Below are positions 54,562-61,927 of a DNA stretch of 64,000 nt, piece after piece (the first letter of the stretch is position 1; the number at the start of each line of letters is the position of its first letter). The notes beneath the pieces were generated by a model that was not told the origin of the DNA, did no database searches, and saw nothing but the letters and a program-made list of their open reading frames with translations. The position numbers and the translations under genes were made by a program. This stretch comes from Bacillota bacterium (GTDB lineage: Bacteria; Bacillota; Clostridia; Christensenellales; SZUA-584): NCBI GenBank assembly GCA_023410595.1, contig JAEYPO010000019.1, positions 1 to 64,000 on the forward strand, in the 5' to 3' direction.

Positions 54562-56682
54562 TCATCCGCCCGTCTGGCCGAATTCTACCTTTACCTCCGT
54601 ACCCTCGGGCACGAGCGTGTTTGCGGCAGGGTCCTGATAGGACGCAGTCCCCTGCCCCGCTCCTATCATGAGCTTGAGCTTGCATTCTTGCAATGCCTGC
54701 CCTGCTTCCATTATACTCTTTCCGCTTAGGTCAGGCACGACGACCATGCCTTCCGTCTGGTCAGGCGCGACCGGCGTATCCATTGTCAGCAGCACCGTAG
54801 TGCCCTTGGGCATTGTTACCTGCGGAGCGGGCAGTTGTTCTTTCACCATTCCAGTTCCGGACGCGATGTAATCAAGGCCGACAGCCGCAAGCGCGGCGGA
54901 CGCTGCCGCTTCGTCCATGCCTGCTACGTCGGGTACGACAACCTCCTCAGGCTGCGGCGACGTGCCGTAATCCGGCTGTATGCCCATATACTGCAGTGAT
55001 TCCTGCAGCACTTTCTTAACGTAGGGCGCGGCGACGACGCTGCCGAAATCAACCGCGACGGAGGGTTCGTCGACTATTATAAGCACTGCAATCTGCGGGT
55101 CGTCTGCGGGCGCGAACCCTACGAACGATGCTATATGCTTGCCTGTCATCACCTGATGGTTTTCGTCGTACTTCTGCGCTGTGCCCGTTTTTCCGCCTAC
55201 CCTGTATCCCGGTATATAGCAGTTTTTGCCGCTGCCCTGGCTCACAACAGTCTCGAGTATGTCGCGCATAGTGGCCGACGTCTGCTCGCTTATAGGCTGA
55301 GAGACAACTACGGGGTCGAACTTTTTAATGATGTTTCCGTCGTTGTCTTCTATATCTTTTACTAAAGAAGGCTGGTATAAAAAACCACCGTTCACCACTG
55401 CACTGACTGAGGAGATCAATTGCAGTGGCGTAACGGCTATAGATTGCCCGAACGCGATTCGAGCGAGGTCACGATTTGTAACATATTTTTCCGCCATGAC
55501 GATACCGTTCTGGTCGGCAGGGAATGTGATGCCCGTGTTTTGCCCAAAACCAAACTTGTATATGTAATCGTAGAACGTTTCCGTTCCCATGTTGAGTCCC
55601 ATTTGCATGAACGCCACGTTGCAGGAATTCTGCACCGCCTGATAAAGCGTCTGATGCCCATGCCCCCGGGGGTATCTCCAGCACTTTATCATCTGCCCGT
55701 CCACTATCTTGCTGCCCGGGCAGTCGAATGTAATGTCGGTGCTGATAGCATTGCTGTCCAGCGCCGACGCGCATGTTACTACCTTGAATGTCGAGCCGGG
55801 CTCGTAAACGTCCGTTATTATCCTGTTGCGCGAGAGCTCGTTGAGCTTTGCTATATCGTCTCTCGGCGGGTCGTTGAGGTCATAGTCCGGTATATTGGCG
55901 ATACCTAATATATTGCCGGTCTTAGGGTCCATCGCTATGCCGCACGCGCTTTTGGCGTTCTGCTGGTAGTACGCTTCCTCGCACGCCTGCTCAAGATAGC
56001 TCTGTATGACTTCGTTTATCGTCAGCCTTACGTTATAGCCGTCGATGGCGCTTATGTATTGCTGCTGCCCCAAGGCTATCGACTGTCCGTTGCTGTCCGT
56101 TTCGGATATGATCTTGCCGTCCTGCCCCGCAAGATATTTTTCAAAATACGCCTCCAGCCCTTCCTGTCCTACGCCGTCCACCGTGGTAAAGCCCAAGGTC
56201 TGCGTCAAAAACGAGCTGTTTGTATAGTACCGCTTCACGTCTACTGCAAAGTATACGCCCGGAAGGTTCAGCTTGCGCAAGCTGTCGGCCGTATCGTTCG
56301 ACACCTGCCTTGCGAGCCATACTTCCGACTTTTTCGTCGTCGCTTTTGTGCGTATCGTTTCCTCGGCCAGCCCCAGCTTTTCGGACAGCACGCTCACTAT
56401 CATGTCTAGGCTGCCGCTGTTCTTTATCTCCACAGGCCTTAATACCACAGTCTGCGCGGTGGCGCTCCTTGCGAGCACCGCGCCGCTAGTATCGAGTATA
56501 TCCCCTCTTTTGGCCGAGACTGTAAGATCACTTGTCTGCTGTATGAGCGCCTTTTCGCGAAGGAAGTCGCCCTGCGCGAATACTATTACTGCCAGCCTTA
56601 GCGACAGCGCCGTAAACGCTATTACTACCGCCGCCATTAAGAAAAGAAGCCTTTTTTTTGATTTAAGTGTCGGTAATTTCAT
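54562..56682 (-). CDS. spoVD: Class B penicillin-binding protein with two PASTA domains
   Basis: The 706-residue protein has an N-terminal transmembrane anchor (about 10-32), a dimerisation domain, and a transpeptidase domain with the nucleophile motif STFK in EPGSTFKVVT, NSCN (SxN) and KTGTAQK. Two PASTA repeats (about 580-632 and 645-703) end the protein. This layout occurs in SpoVD and clostridial FtsI-like PBPs. It crosslinks septal or cortex peptidoglycan with the SEDS partner encoded downstream. AAAGGAGG precedes ATG by four bases. Confidence 0.94.
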   Translation of the reverse strand: MKLPTLKSKKRLLFLMAAVVIAFTALSLRLAVIVFAQGDFLREKALIQQTSDLTVSAKRGDILDTSGAVLARSATAQTVVLRPVEIKNSGSLDMIVSVLSEKLGLAEETIRTKATTKKSEVWLARQVSNDTADSLRKLNLPGVYFAVDVKRYYTNSSFLTQTLGFTTVDGVGQEGLEAYFEKYLAGQDGKIISETDSNGQSIALGQQQYISAIDGYNVRLTINEVIQSYLEQACEEAYYQQNAKSACGIAMDPKTGNILGIANIPDYDLNDPPRDDIAKLNELSRNRIITDVYEPGSTFKVVTCASALDSNAISTDITFDCPGSKIVDGQMIKCWRYPRGHGHQTLYQAVQNSCNVAFMQMGLNMGTETFYDYIYKFGFGQNTGITFPADQNGIVMAEKYVTNRDLARIAFGQSIAVTPLQLISSVSAVVNGGFLYQPSLVKDIEDNDGNIIKKFDPVVVSQPISEQTSATMRDILETVVSQGSGKNCYIPGYRVGGKTGTAQKYDENHQVMTGKHIASFVGFAPADDPQIAVLIIVDEPSVAVDFGSVVAAPYVKKVLQESLQYMGIQPDYGTSPQPEEVVVPDVAGMDEAAASAALAAVGLDYIASGTGMVKEQLPAPQVTMPKGTTVLLTMDTPVAPDQTEGMVVVPDLSGKSIMEAGQALQECKLKLMIGAGQGTASYQDPAANTLVPEGTEVKVEFGQTGG

Positions 56683-56710
56683 GCGGCCTCCTTTCCTGCT
56701 GCAAAATTTA

Positions 56711-57379
56711 TCAACTCATATTGATCGGTACTTTCTGGCTTTCGTCGGGATATGTCATACCGAGTACGTTTATAGCCGTATTACGTACGTTTTCAATATT
56801 ATCCTGCAGCTCCATATCAACCTTGAGCTGCTCTATCTTTACCTGCATGTCGTTTATGCTGTTCTTCAGCTTGTTATTCTCCGAGCCTATGGCGCTTACG
56901 GCCGCGTATCTCGATATCAGCAGCGACAGTGCGCAGAACACCACGAATACTACGAAAATTGTGGACGCTACGCTGACGCGCACATGCTTTGCCTGCTTTG
57001 AAGCCGCCGCTTTGCGCACGCTTTGCTTTGCCGCTGTGTTTATGCGGACTACGGCGCTGTTTTTCGGCGCCGCGCCGCCGTGGGCGGTTTTTTTCGGTGC
57101 TTTGGCGCTGCTGCCGCCTACGCGGACAGGATGCCGTACGCCTAAAGTATCTTTTGCGGATACAGTTCTGTTGCCCCTTAAAGCAGCGCTTTTATCGGAC
57201 CCGCTCTTTACGTTACGTGAAGCTGCGCTTCCCGGGGACCCCGCTTTTACACCCCGTGAAGCTGCGCTTCCCGGGGACCCCGTTCTAATATATGCGACGT
57301 TTCCGTCCTTCTTTACTATTCTTTTTCCAGGAGCAGCGGACGACGGACGATATTCAATTTTTCTTTGTACTGCCTGCAT
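56711..57379 (-). CDS. ftsL: FtsL-like septum protein with repeat-derived N-terminal region
   Basis: The 222-residue protein has an extended basic cytoplasmic region (1-136), one transmembrane segment (137-156) and an extracellular coiled coil (about 165-200), the layout of FtsL/DivIC proteins; its place between rsmH and spoVD confirms FtsL. The N-terminal region is much longer than usual (FtsL has about 100-120 residues) and contains three 13-residue repeats at 34-46, 47-59 and 60-72 (GSPGSAASRGVKA and variants). The first two are encoded by near-perfect copies of the dispersed repeat. GGAG six bases before ATG supports the start. The extra region is probably disordered. Confidence 0.82.
   Translation of the reverse strand: MQAVQRKIEYRPSSAAPGKRIVKKDGNVAYIRTGSPGSAASRGVKAGSPGSAASRNVKSGSDKSAALRGNRTVSAKDTLGVRHPVRVGGSSAKAPKKTAHGGAAPKNSAVVRINTAAKQSVRKAAASKQAKHVRVSVASTIFVVFVVFCALSLLISRYAAVSAIGSENNKLKNSINDMQVKIEQLKVDMELQDNIENVRNTAINVLGMTYPDESQKVPINMS
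57205..57291 (+). repeat. Dispersed repeat, copy G (two units) inside ftsL
   Basis: Two units with a 39-bp period read TTTTACACCCC, GTGAAGCTGCGCTTC and CCGGGGACCCCG, matching the intergenic consensus at both ends. A third, decayed unit is visible at about 57165-57205. All three are in frame in the FtsL-like gene, and 39 bp equals 13 codons. Confidence 0.9.
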
Positions 57380-57428
57380 TGCTTTCTCCTGTTACATTAC
57401 CCCGAACGAGCATAAGCTTTAGGGTTTG

Positions 57429-58361
57429 CTATTTTATAGCTTCGAACACGCGCAGCTTAGCGCTTCTCGATCTGCTGTTAACTTCTATTTCCTCATCCGA
57501 GGGCAGTATAGGCTTTCTTGTTATTACCTTTCCGAGGGGCTTTTTTCCGCACACGCATACGGGAAAGCTCTTCGGACACTCGCACGGGTCCTCTAATCTT
57601 TTAAATTCCTGTTTTACTATCCTGTCTTCGAGGGAATGAAATGTGATGACGGCTATCCGGGCTTTGTTACTCAGTGCGTTTACGAACACTGAAAGCGCGG
57701 TTTTCAGCGCGTCCAGCTCTCCGTTCACTTCTATGCGCAGCGCCTGAAAGCACCTCCGCGCGGGATGAGGCCCATCCTTTCGCGCGCCGCTCGGCACCGC
57801 CTTTTTAATTACCTCAACGAGATGGCCGGTGGTCTCAATGGGCCGCAGGCGGCGTTCCCTCACAATGAACTCCGCTATACGGGCGGCCCATCTCTCTTCA
57901 CCATAATCCAGGAAAATCCGTTCAAGGTCTTGCTGGGAATAGCTGTTCACTACGCCCGCCGCGCATTTTTTATCTTTTATATTCATGCGCATGTCAAGCC
58001 TTGAATCTTGTTTATATGAAAACCCCCTGTTACATTGGTCCAGCTGGAACGACGAGACCCCCAAGTCAAGCACCGCTCCATCTATACCATCTATATCAAG
58101 CATACCGAGTATGCCTTTGATATCCTTGAAATCCTCGTTGATATAAACAACGCTGTCTTCAAACTCTTTAAGCCTTTCCTTTGCCCTGCCGATGGCGTAT
58201 TCGTCCTTGTCTATCCCTATTAGCTTTCCGCCCGGCATTATCCTTTTAAGTATAGCCTCCGCATGGCCGCCGCCGCCCAGCGTACCGTCCACAACAGTCA
58301 TCCCGGGGCGCAGCTTTAATGCGTCAATCGTTTCTTCAAGAAGTACAGTTTTGTGTTCCAT
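57429..58361 (-). CDS. rsmH: 16S rRNA (cytosine1402-N4)-methyltransferase
   Basis: The 310-residue SAM-dependent methyltransferase has [15 protein letters not shown] as the SAM site, [12 protein letters not shown] and the C-terminal [13 protein letters not shown]. It methylates C1402 in the ribosomal decoding centre. It follows mraZ by three bases, the usual dcw start. Confidence 0.96.
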   Translation of the reverse strand: MEHKTVLLEETIDALKLRPGMTVVDGTLGGGGHAEAILKRIMPGGKLIGIDKDEYAIGRAKERLKEFEDSVVYINEDFKDIKGILGMLDIDGIDGAVLDLGVSSFQLDQCNRGFSYKQDSRLDMRMNIKDKKCAAGVVNSYSQQDLERIFLDYGEERWAARIAEFIVRERRLRPIETTGHLVEVIKKAVPSGARKDGPHPARRCFQALRIEVNGELDALKTALSVFVNALSNKARIAVITFHSLEDRIVKQEFKRLEDPCECPKSFPVCVCGKKPLGKVITRKPILPSDEEIEVNSRSRSAKLRVFEAIK

Positions 58362-58364
58362 TCG

Positions 58365-58805
58365 TTATATACCGTAAGCCGCGAGCCCCGCCATTACATT
58401 GTTTTCGCTGGCAGGCTCCTCGTTCATGAACTTCTGCCATTTATCTTTCGCCCAAATCTCCACGCGATTTGAGGCGCCTATCGTCACGACTTCCTTTTCT
58501 ATTCCGACCTTTTCGCGAAGCAGCTGCGGCAGCAGCACCCTGCCCTGTTTGTCAGGCTCGCACTTGCACGCATTTGAGGATATCACTCGCACATAGCGCT
58601 GTGCTTTTTCGTCCGACTGCGGTACCGCGTTGAGCTTGTCGGTGAACTTAAGCCATTCTTCTTCGGAGTATACGCTTAAATAGCTGTCGGAAAGACACGT
58701 GATATAAAACGGTTCGCCAAGCTCCGCCCTCATCTTCGACGGAACCGCGAGCCTGCCTTTTTCATCTACGTTATGTACGTATGTCCCTATCAGCGAGCCT
58801 TTCAC
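58365..58805 (-). CDS. mraZ: Transcriptional regulator MraZ
   Basis: The protein has two AbrB-like SpoVT domains with GTYVHNVDEKGRLAVPSKMR and CEPDKQGRVLLPQLLRE. GTG at 58805 (146 residues) is preferred over TTG at 58817 because GGGGGA lies five bases before it and the product starts closer to the family N terminus; the longer start cannot be excluded. MraZ binds repeats upstream of its own gene and represses the dcw cluster in E. coli. Such repeats are seen at 58920-58944. Confidence 0.92.
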   Translation of the reverse strand: MKGSLIGTYVHNVDEKGRLAVPSKMRAELGEPFYITCLSDSYLSVYSEEEWLKFTDKLNAVPQSDEKAQRYVRVISSNACKCEPDKQGRVLLPQLLREKVGIEKEVVTIGASNRVEIWAKDKWQKFMNEEPASENNVMAGLAAYGI

Positions 58806-58919
58806 TGTTTCCCCCAAACTTACCCTTATGCCGCTTGCAATTATCTTCCGCCTTCTCAGCCGCGGAATCTGCTTTGCAGGGAAGCGGTGCTACTTTTCAC
58901 CCTAATGTAGTTCCTCTTC

Positions 58920-58944
58920 TCCATACTTACCCACTTTTCCCCAC
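58920..58944 (-). promoter_or_regulatory. MraZ-binding direct repeats
   Basis: On the minus strand GTGGGGAAAA, GTGGGTAAGT and ATGGAGAAGA form three direct repeats with exact 10-bp period, matching the known MraZ recognition pattern of spaced GTGGG boxes. They lie about 115 bp before mraZ. Confidence 0.75.
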
Positions 58945-59142
58945 TCATAAACATATTCGTGGTCTGTTTAATAAATCCTTCTAAAAAAACAAAAGGATTT
59001 TATAAAAATTAAAAAATATGTATATATTAAAAAGAGCCCTACTACATATGGTATCGAATAAACATTCGGCGAAAGCTTGTTCGTAGTATGCCTGTAACGG
59101 CAGTCATTCATGCATATTTTTCTGTATATTATGTATTAAGTT

Positions 59143-59166
59143 TAAAAACCGGGGAGGCGGCCCCGG
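59143..59166 (-). terminator. Terminator-like hairpin upstream of mraZ
   Basis: On the minus strand CCGGGG, a six-base loop and CCCCGG are followed by TTTTTAAAC. It could back up the terminator at 59280 and insulate the dcw cluster. Confidence 0.55.
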
Positions 59167-59279
59167 CGCCGGACGCGCGCAGCAAAAATACCGCCATATA
59201 ACAAACTTCCGGCGGAGAAGCCAGCACGTAATTTTTAAAAAACAAATACTAAATAAAAGGTTATAAGCTCCGTCTGGTT

Positions 59280-59314
59280 AAAAAACAGAGCCTGCACCAA
59301 AAGCACAGGCCCTG
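59280..59314 (-). terminator. Terminator after the 49-residue gene
   Basis: On the minus strand CAGGGCCTGTGC pairs with GGTGCAGGCTCTG through G-U and G-C pairs and is followed by TTTTTT. It lies nine bases after the small gene's stop. Confidence 0.75.
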
Positions 59315-59322
59315 ACGGTTAT

Positions 59323-59472
59323 TTACTTTTTCACCTTTGCCTTCCCCGTTTTTGCCTTGCCCTGTATCTCGGGCACCGGCCTTGCCGCGTTCCTTTGTAA
59401 GTTTTGCGCAGCTTCGCCCTCCGTGCCGTGCGGCGCCTCGGGGTCGGGGCGGCGCATTCCTGCCTTTGCCAT
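59323..59472 (-). CDS. Conserved-looking 49-residue basic protein
   Basis: This short gene starts at ATG 59472 with GGAGG five bases upstream and ends just before a strong terminator. The product begins MAKAGMRRPDPEAPHGTEGE, continues with PVPEIQGKAKTGKAKVKK and has no Cys, no membrane segment and few hydrophobic residues, so it is probably disordered and perhaps nucleic-acid binding. The RRPDP-PHGTE and PVPEIQGKAK blocks look like conserved motifs. I believe similar small proteins occur in Firmicutes but cannot name a function. It is 72 bp downstream of the acyl-CoA synthetase gene on the same strand. Confidence 0.7.
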   Translation of the reverse strand: MAKAGMRRPDPEAPHGTEGEAAQNLQRNAARPVPEIQGKAKTGKAKVKK

Positions 59473-59544
59473 ACATGCCTCCTGTTTTTATATTGCCGTT
59501 CTTATTATCTGCAAAGGCATGCCGGCATATCAGCGCATCGTTTA

Positions 59545-61221
59545 CTATTTCTCCTGATGGTCGCGCGAACGTATTACATTGCGCTGTATCTTGTCGCTTA
59601 TCGTCTTGGGCAGAGCGTCCACAAACTCGACTATACGCGGGTATTTATAAGGAGCGGTCGTCCTTTTCACGTGGTTCTGCAGCTGCTTCTTAAGCTCCTC
59701 ACTCGCTGTATAGCCTTTGGCGAGTACTATCGTCGCCTTGACGACCTGCCCGCGTACCGGGTCGGGCGCGGCCGTAACAGCGCATTCAAGCACGCTTGGG
59801 TGCTCTAGCAGCACGCTTTCCACCTCGAACGGCCCTATGCGGTAGCCCGAGCATTTTATAACGTCGTCGCTTCTGCCCACAAACCAGTAATAGCCGTCCG
59901 CGTCGCGCCACGCCATGTCTCCCGTATTGTATATGCCGTTGTTCCACGCCTTGCGCATGGCGCTTTCGTCCTTCCAGTATTCCCTGAACAGCCCCAGAGG
60001 GTGCTGCTTGTCGGTATCGCGCACAACTATGGAGCCGACTATGCCGTCCTCGCAGCTGGCGCCGTCCGCGTCAATAAGGTCGATGTTATAAAGAGGCGAC
60101 GGCTTGCCCATCGAGCCGGGCCTTATGTCCACCCACGGAAAGTTAGCGAGCAGCACCGACGATTCAGTCTGTCCGAAGCCTTCGTAGACCTTAAGTCCCG
60201 TCAAATCGCCTATTTTTTTGTATACTTCCGGGTTGAGCGGCTCCCCCGCGAGGCTGGCGTGCTGTATAAAGCTTAAGTCATAGTCCGAGAGATCTTCCTT
60301 TATAAGATATCTGTATATCGTCGCGGGCGCGCAGAACGTCGTCGGGCGTATGCGCAGCACAGCCTCGAGCAGCGAATGCGGGACGAACTTCTGCGTATCG
60401 TATGCGCCTATAGCCGCGCCGCATATCCACTGGCCGAATATCTTACCCCACGCGAACTTCGCCCATCCGGAGTCCGTCTGCGTCATGTGTATATGGTCGT
60501 CCTGCACGCACTGCCAGTACTTCGCGGTGACGATATGGCCGAGCGGGAACACGAAATCGTGCAGCACCATTTTGGGCCAGCCTGTCGTGCCGGAAGAAAA
60601 GTATACGAGCATAGGGTCTGTATTGCGCGTCGCGGCCTCTCCCGCCGGTCGCGCGAACAGAGGGCTTGCTTCGCTCACTTCGCGGCGGAAATCCGCAAAG
60701 CCTTCGGGTATATCGTCACCAACGGCCATCAGCATCGGCCTGTTTTCGCATTCAGGCAGCGCTCCCTTGATATGCCCTATTATCTCCGCCTCGTCCACGC
60801 AGACGAGCATCTTTACGCCCGCGGTATTGCAGCGGTACGAAATGTCCTTGGGCGTCAGCTGGTAGCTTGCCGGTATGCAGACAGCGCCTATCTTCATGAG
60901 CGCAGTCATGCAAACCCACACCTCGGGGCGCTGGCGCAGTATCAGCATCACTACGTCGCCCTTTTTTATGCCGCGCGAAAGAAACACGTTAGCCGCGCGG
61001 CCGCTTAAGTTCTTGATATCCGTAAACGTAAAACGCTTCATATCGCCCGAGTCGTTCGTCCATACGAGCGCGAGCTTTTCCGGTTGTATCCTTGCCCATT
61101 CGTCCACGATATCGTAAGCGAAGTTAAAGTTTTCGGGCACGTTGCAGCGATAGTTCTGCTTTAAGTCCTCGTACGAATCGAAATCTATGCGGGGACAGTA
61201 TCTTTTCAAGAGTTCGCTCAT
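59545..61221 (-). CDS. Acyl-CoA synthetase, medium-chain (MACS) type
   Basis: The 558-residue ANL-family enzyme has the P-loop YFSSGTTGWPK, GFGQTESSV, the hinge GRSDDVIKCSGYRIGPFEVE and a C-terminal catalytic Lys in PKTISDKIQR. N-terminal FNFAYDIVDEWA resembles MACS and acetyl-CoA synthetase-like enzymes for short, medium or aromatic acids. It makes acyl-CoA from acid, ATP and CoA. It is ten bases downstream of a cupin-type regulator gene, a pairing that suggests ligand-controlled expression. The exact acid is unknown. Confidence 0.9.
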   Translation of the reverse strand: MSELLKRYCPRIDFDSYEDLKQNYRCNVPENFNFAYDIVDEWARIQPEKLALVWTNDSGDMKRFTFTDIKNLSGRAANVFLSRGIKKGDVVMLILRQRPEVWVCMTALMKIGAVCIPASYQLTPKDISYRCNTAGVKMLVCVDEAEIIGHIKGALPECENRPMLMAVGDDIPEGFADFRREVSEASPLFARPAGEAATRNTDPMLVYFSSGTTGWPKMVLHDFVFPLGHIVTAKYWQCVQDDHIHMTQTDSGWAKFAWGKIFGQWICGAAIGAYDTQKFVPHSLLEAVLRIRPTTFCAPATIYRYLIKEDLSDYDLSFIQHASLAGEPLNPEVYKKIGDLTGLKVYEGFGQTESSVLLANFPWVDIRPGSMGKPSPLYNIDLIDADGASCEDGIVGSIVVRDTDKQHPLGLFREYWKDESAMRKAWNNGIYNTGDMAWRDADGYYWFVGRSDDVIKCSGYRIGPFEVESVLLEHPSVLECAVTAAPDPVRGQVVKATIVLAKGYTASEELKKQLQNHVKRTTAPYKYPRIVEFVDALPKTISDKIQRNVIRSRDHQEK

Positions 61222-61231
61222 AATATTTCTC

Positions 61232-61783
61232 CTAGCTTTCCTTTATAACCGTGAGGAATTTTGCGGTGCCGCCCACAGCTGACTGGCCGTGCGGCTGCTT
61301 CGGGTCAAAATATATGCTGTCTCCCGCAAAAAGATCGTAGGAATGCTTGCCGAGCGTTACGCGCACGCAGCCCTCAAGCACGTAGTTAAATTCCTGGCCT
61401 CCGTGCACGACGAGCGGCGCGGGGCTGTCCTCCGGCTCGAGCGTAACTAGCAGCGGCTCCATATCGCGGTCCTTGAAATTGAAAGCAATGCTCGAATATT
61501 TGTAGCCGGGGAAGCGCTCTATGTCTATTCCCTTGCCCGCGCGCACTATGCAGTGCTTGTCCATGCGCGGCGACTCGCCCGTGAGCAGTACGGTCAAATC
61601 CGTGCCGAGTATGGACGCTATCTCGTAAAGAACGCTAATCGGTATGTCGAGCGTTCCCTGTTCATACTGCGCGTACGTATCTTCGGGTATGCCGATGCGG
61701 CGCGCTATATCTCCTGTACTTATATCTAGTATCTCCCGCAGTTCCTTTACGCGGCTGGATATCATAAGCAGGTTTTCGTTCAT
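61232..61783 (-). CDS. XRE-family regulator with cupin sensor domain
   Basis: The 183-residue protein has an N-terminal helix-turn-helix (VKELREILDISTGDIARRIGIPEDTYAQYEQG, about 10-42) and a C-terminal cupin domain with HGGQEFNYVLEG and HPHGQS-like QPHGQSAVGG metal-ligand regions (about 108-175). ATG 61783 is chosen for GGAGG eight bases upstream. It precedes the acyl-CoA synthetase gene by ten bases, so it likely controls that gene in response to a small molecule bound in the cupin. Confidence 0.9.
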   Translation of the reverse strand: MNENLLMISSRVKELREILDISTGDIARRIGIPEDTYAQYEQGTLDIPISVLYEIASILGTDLTVLLTGESPRMDKHCIVRAGKGIDIERFPGYKYSSIAFNFKDRDMEPLLVTLEPEDSPAPLVVHGGQEFNYVLEGCVRVTLGKHSYDLFAGDSIYFDPKQPHGQSAVGGTAKFLTVIKES

Positions 61784-61847
61784 ATCATAAACCTCCCCGT
61801 GTAATCGTTTTTGCATATAACGCATAATAATTCATGTTATTGTATAT

Positions 61848-61894
61848 CAAAAAGCAGCCCGGCGCAACGTACAATTTACGCGTGCCGCGGCTGC
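61848..61894 (-). terminator. Terminator after the second two-component system
   Basis: On the minus strand GCAGCC and a further partly paired stem close onto GGGCTGC and are followed by TTTTTG. It lies about 35 nt after the kinase gene. Confidence 0.7.
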
Positions 61895-61925
61895 AAATCA
61901 CCCATTTACACCCCATTTTAAAACG
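61895..61925 (+). repeat. Dispersed repeat, copy H (partial)
   Basis: Only ATTTACACCCC and a few following bases match the family. It again lies directly at the 3' end of a kinase gene, three bases after its stop. Confidence 0.45.
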
Positions 61926-61927
61926 CG

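Larger units (their letters stand above)
58806..59322. other. Intergenic region upstream of mraZ
   Basis: No gene is clearly present in this stretch of about 500 bp. It contains the MraZ-type repeats (58920-58944), AT-rich sequence, and two minus-strand terminators (59143-59166 and 59280-59314). Between them a possible 22-codon frame (ATG at about 59214, minus strand) exists but has no convincing ribosome binding site. I did not find a clear -35/-10 pair for mraZ. Confidence 0.5.

Noticed and set aside
57165..57291. CRISPR array in the tandem repeats of ftsL
   Set aside because: Units are directly adjacent with no spacers, in frame, and match an intergenic repeat family.
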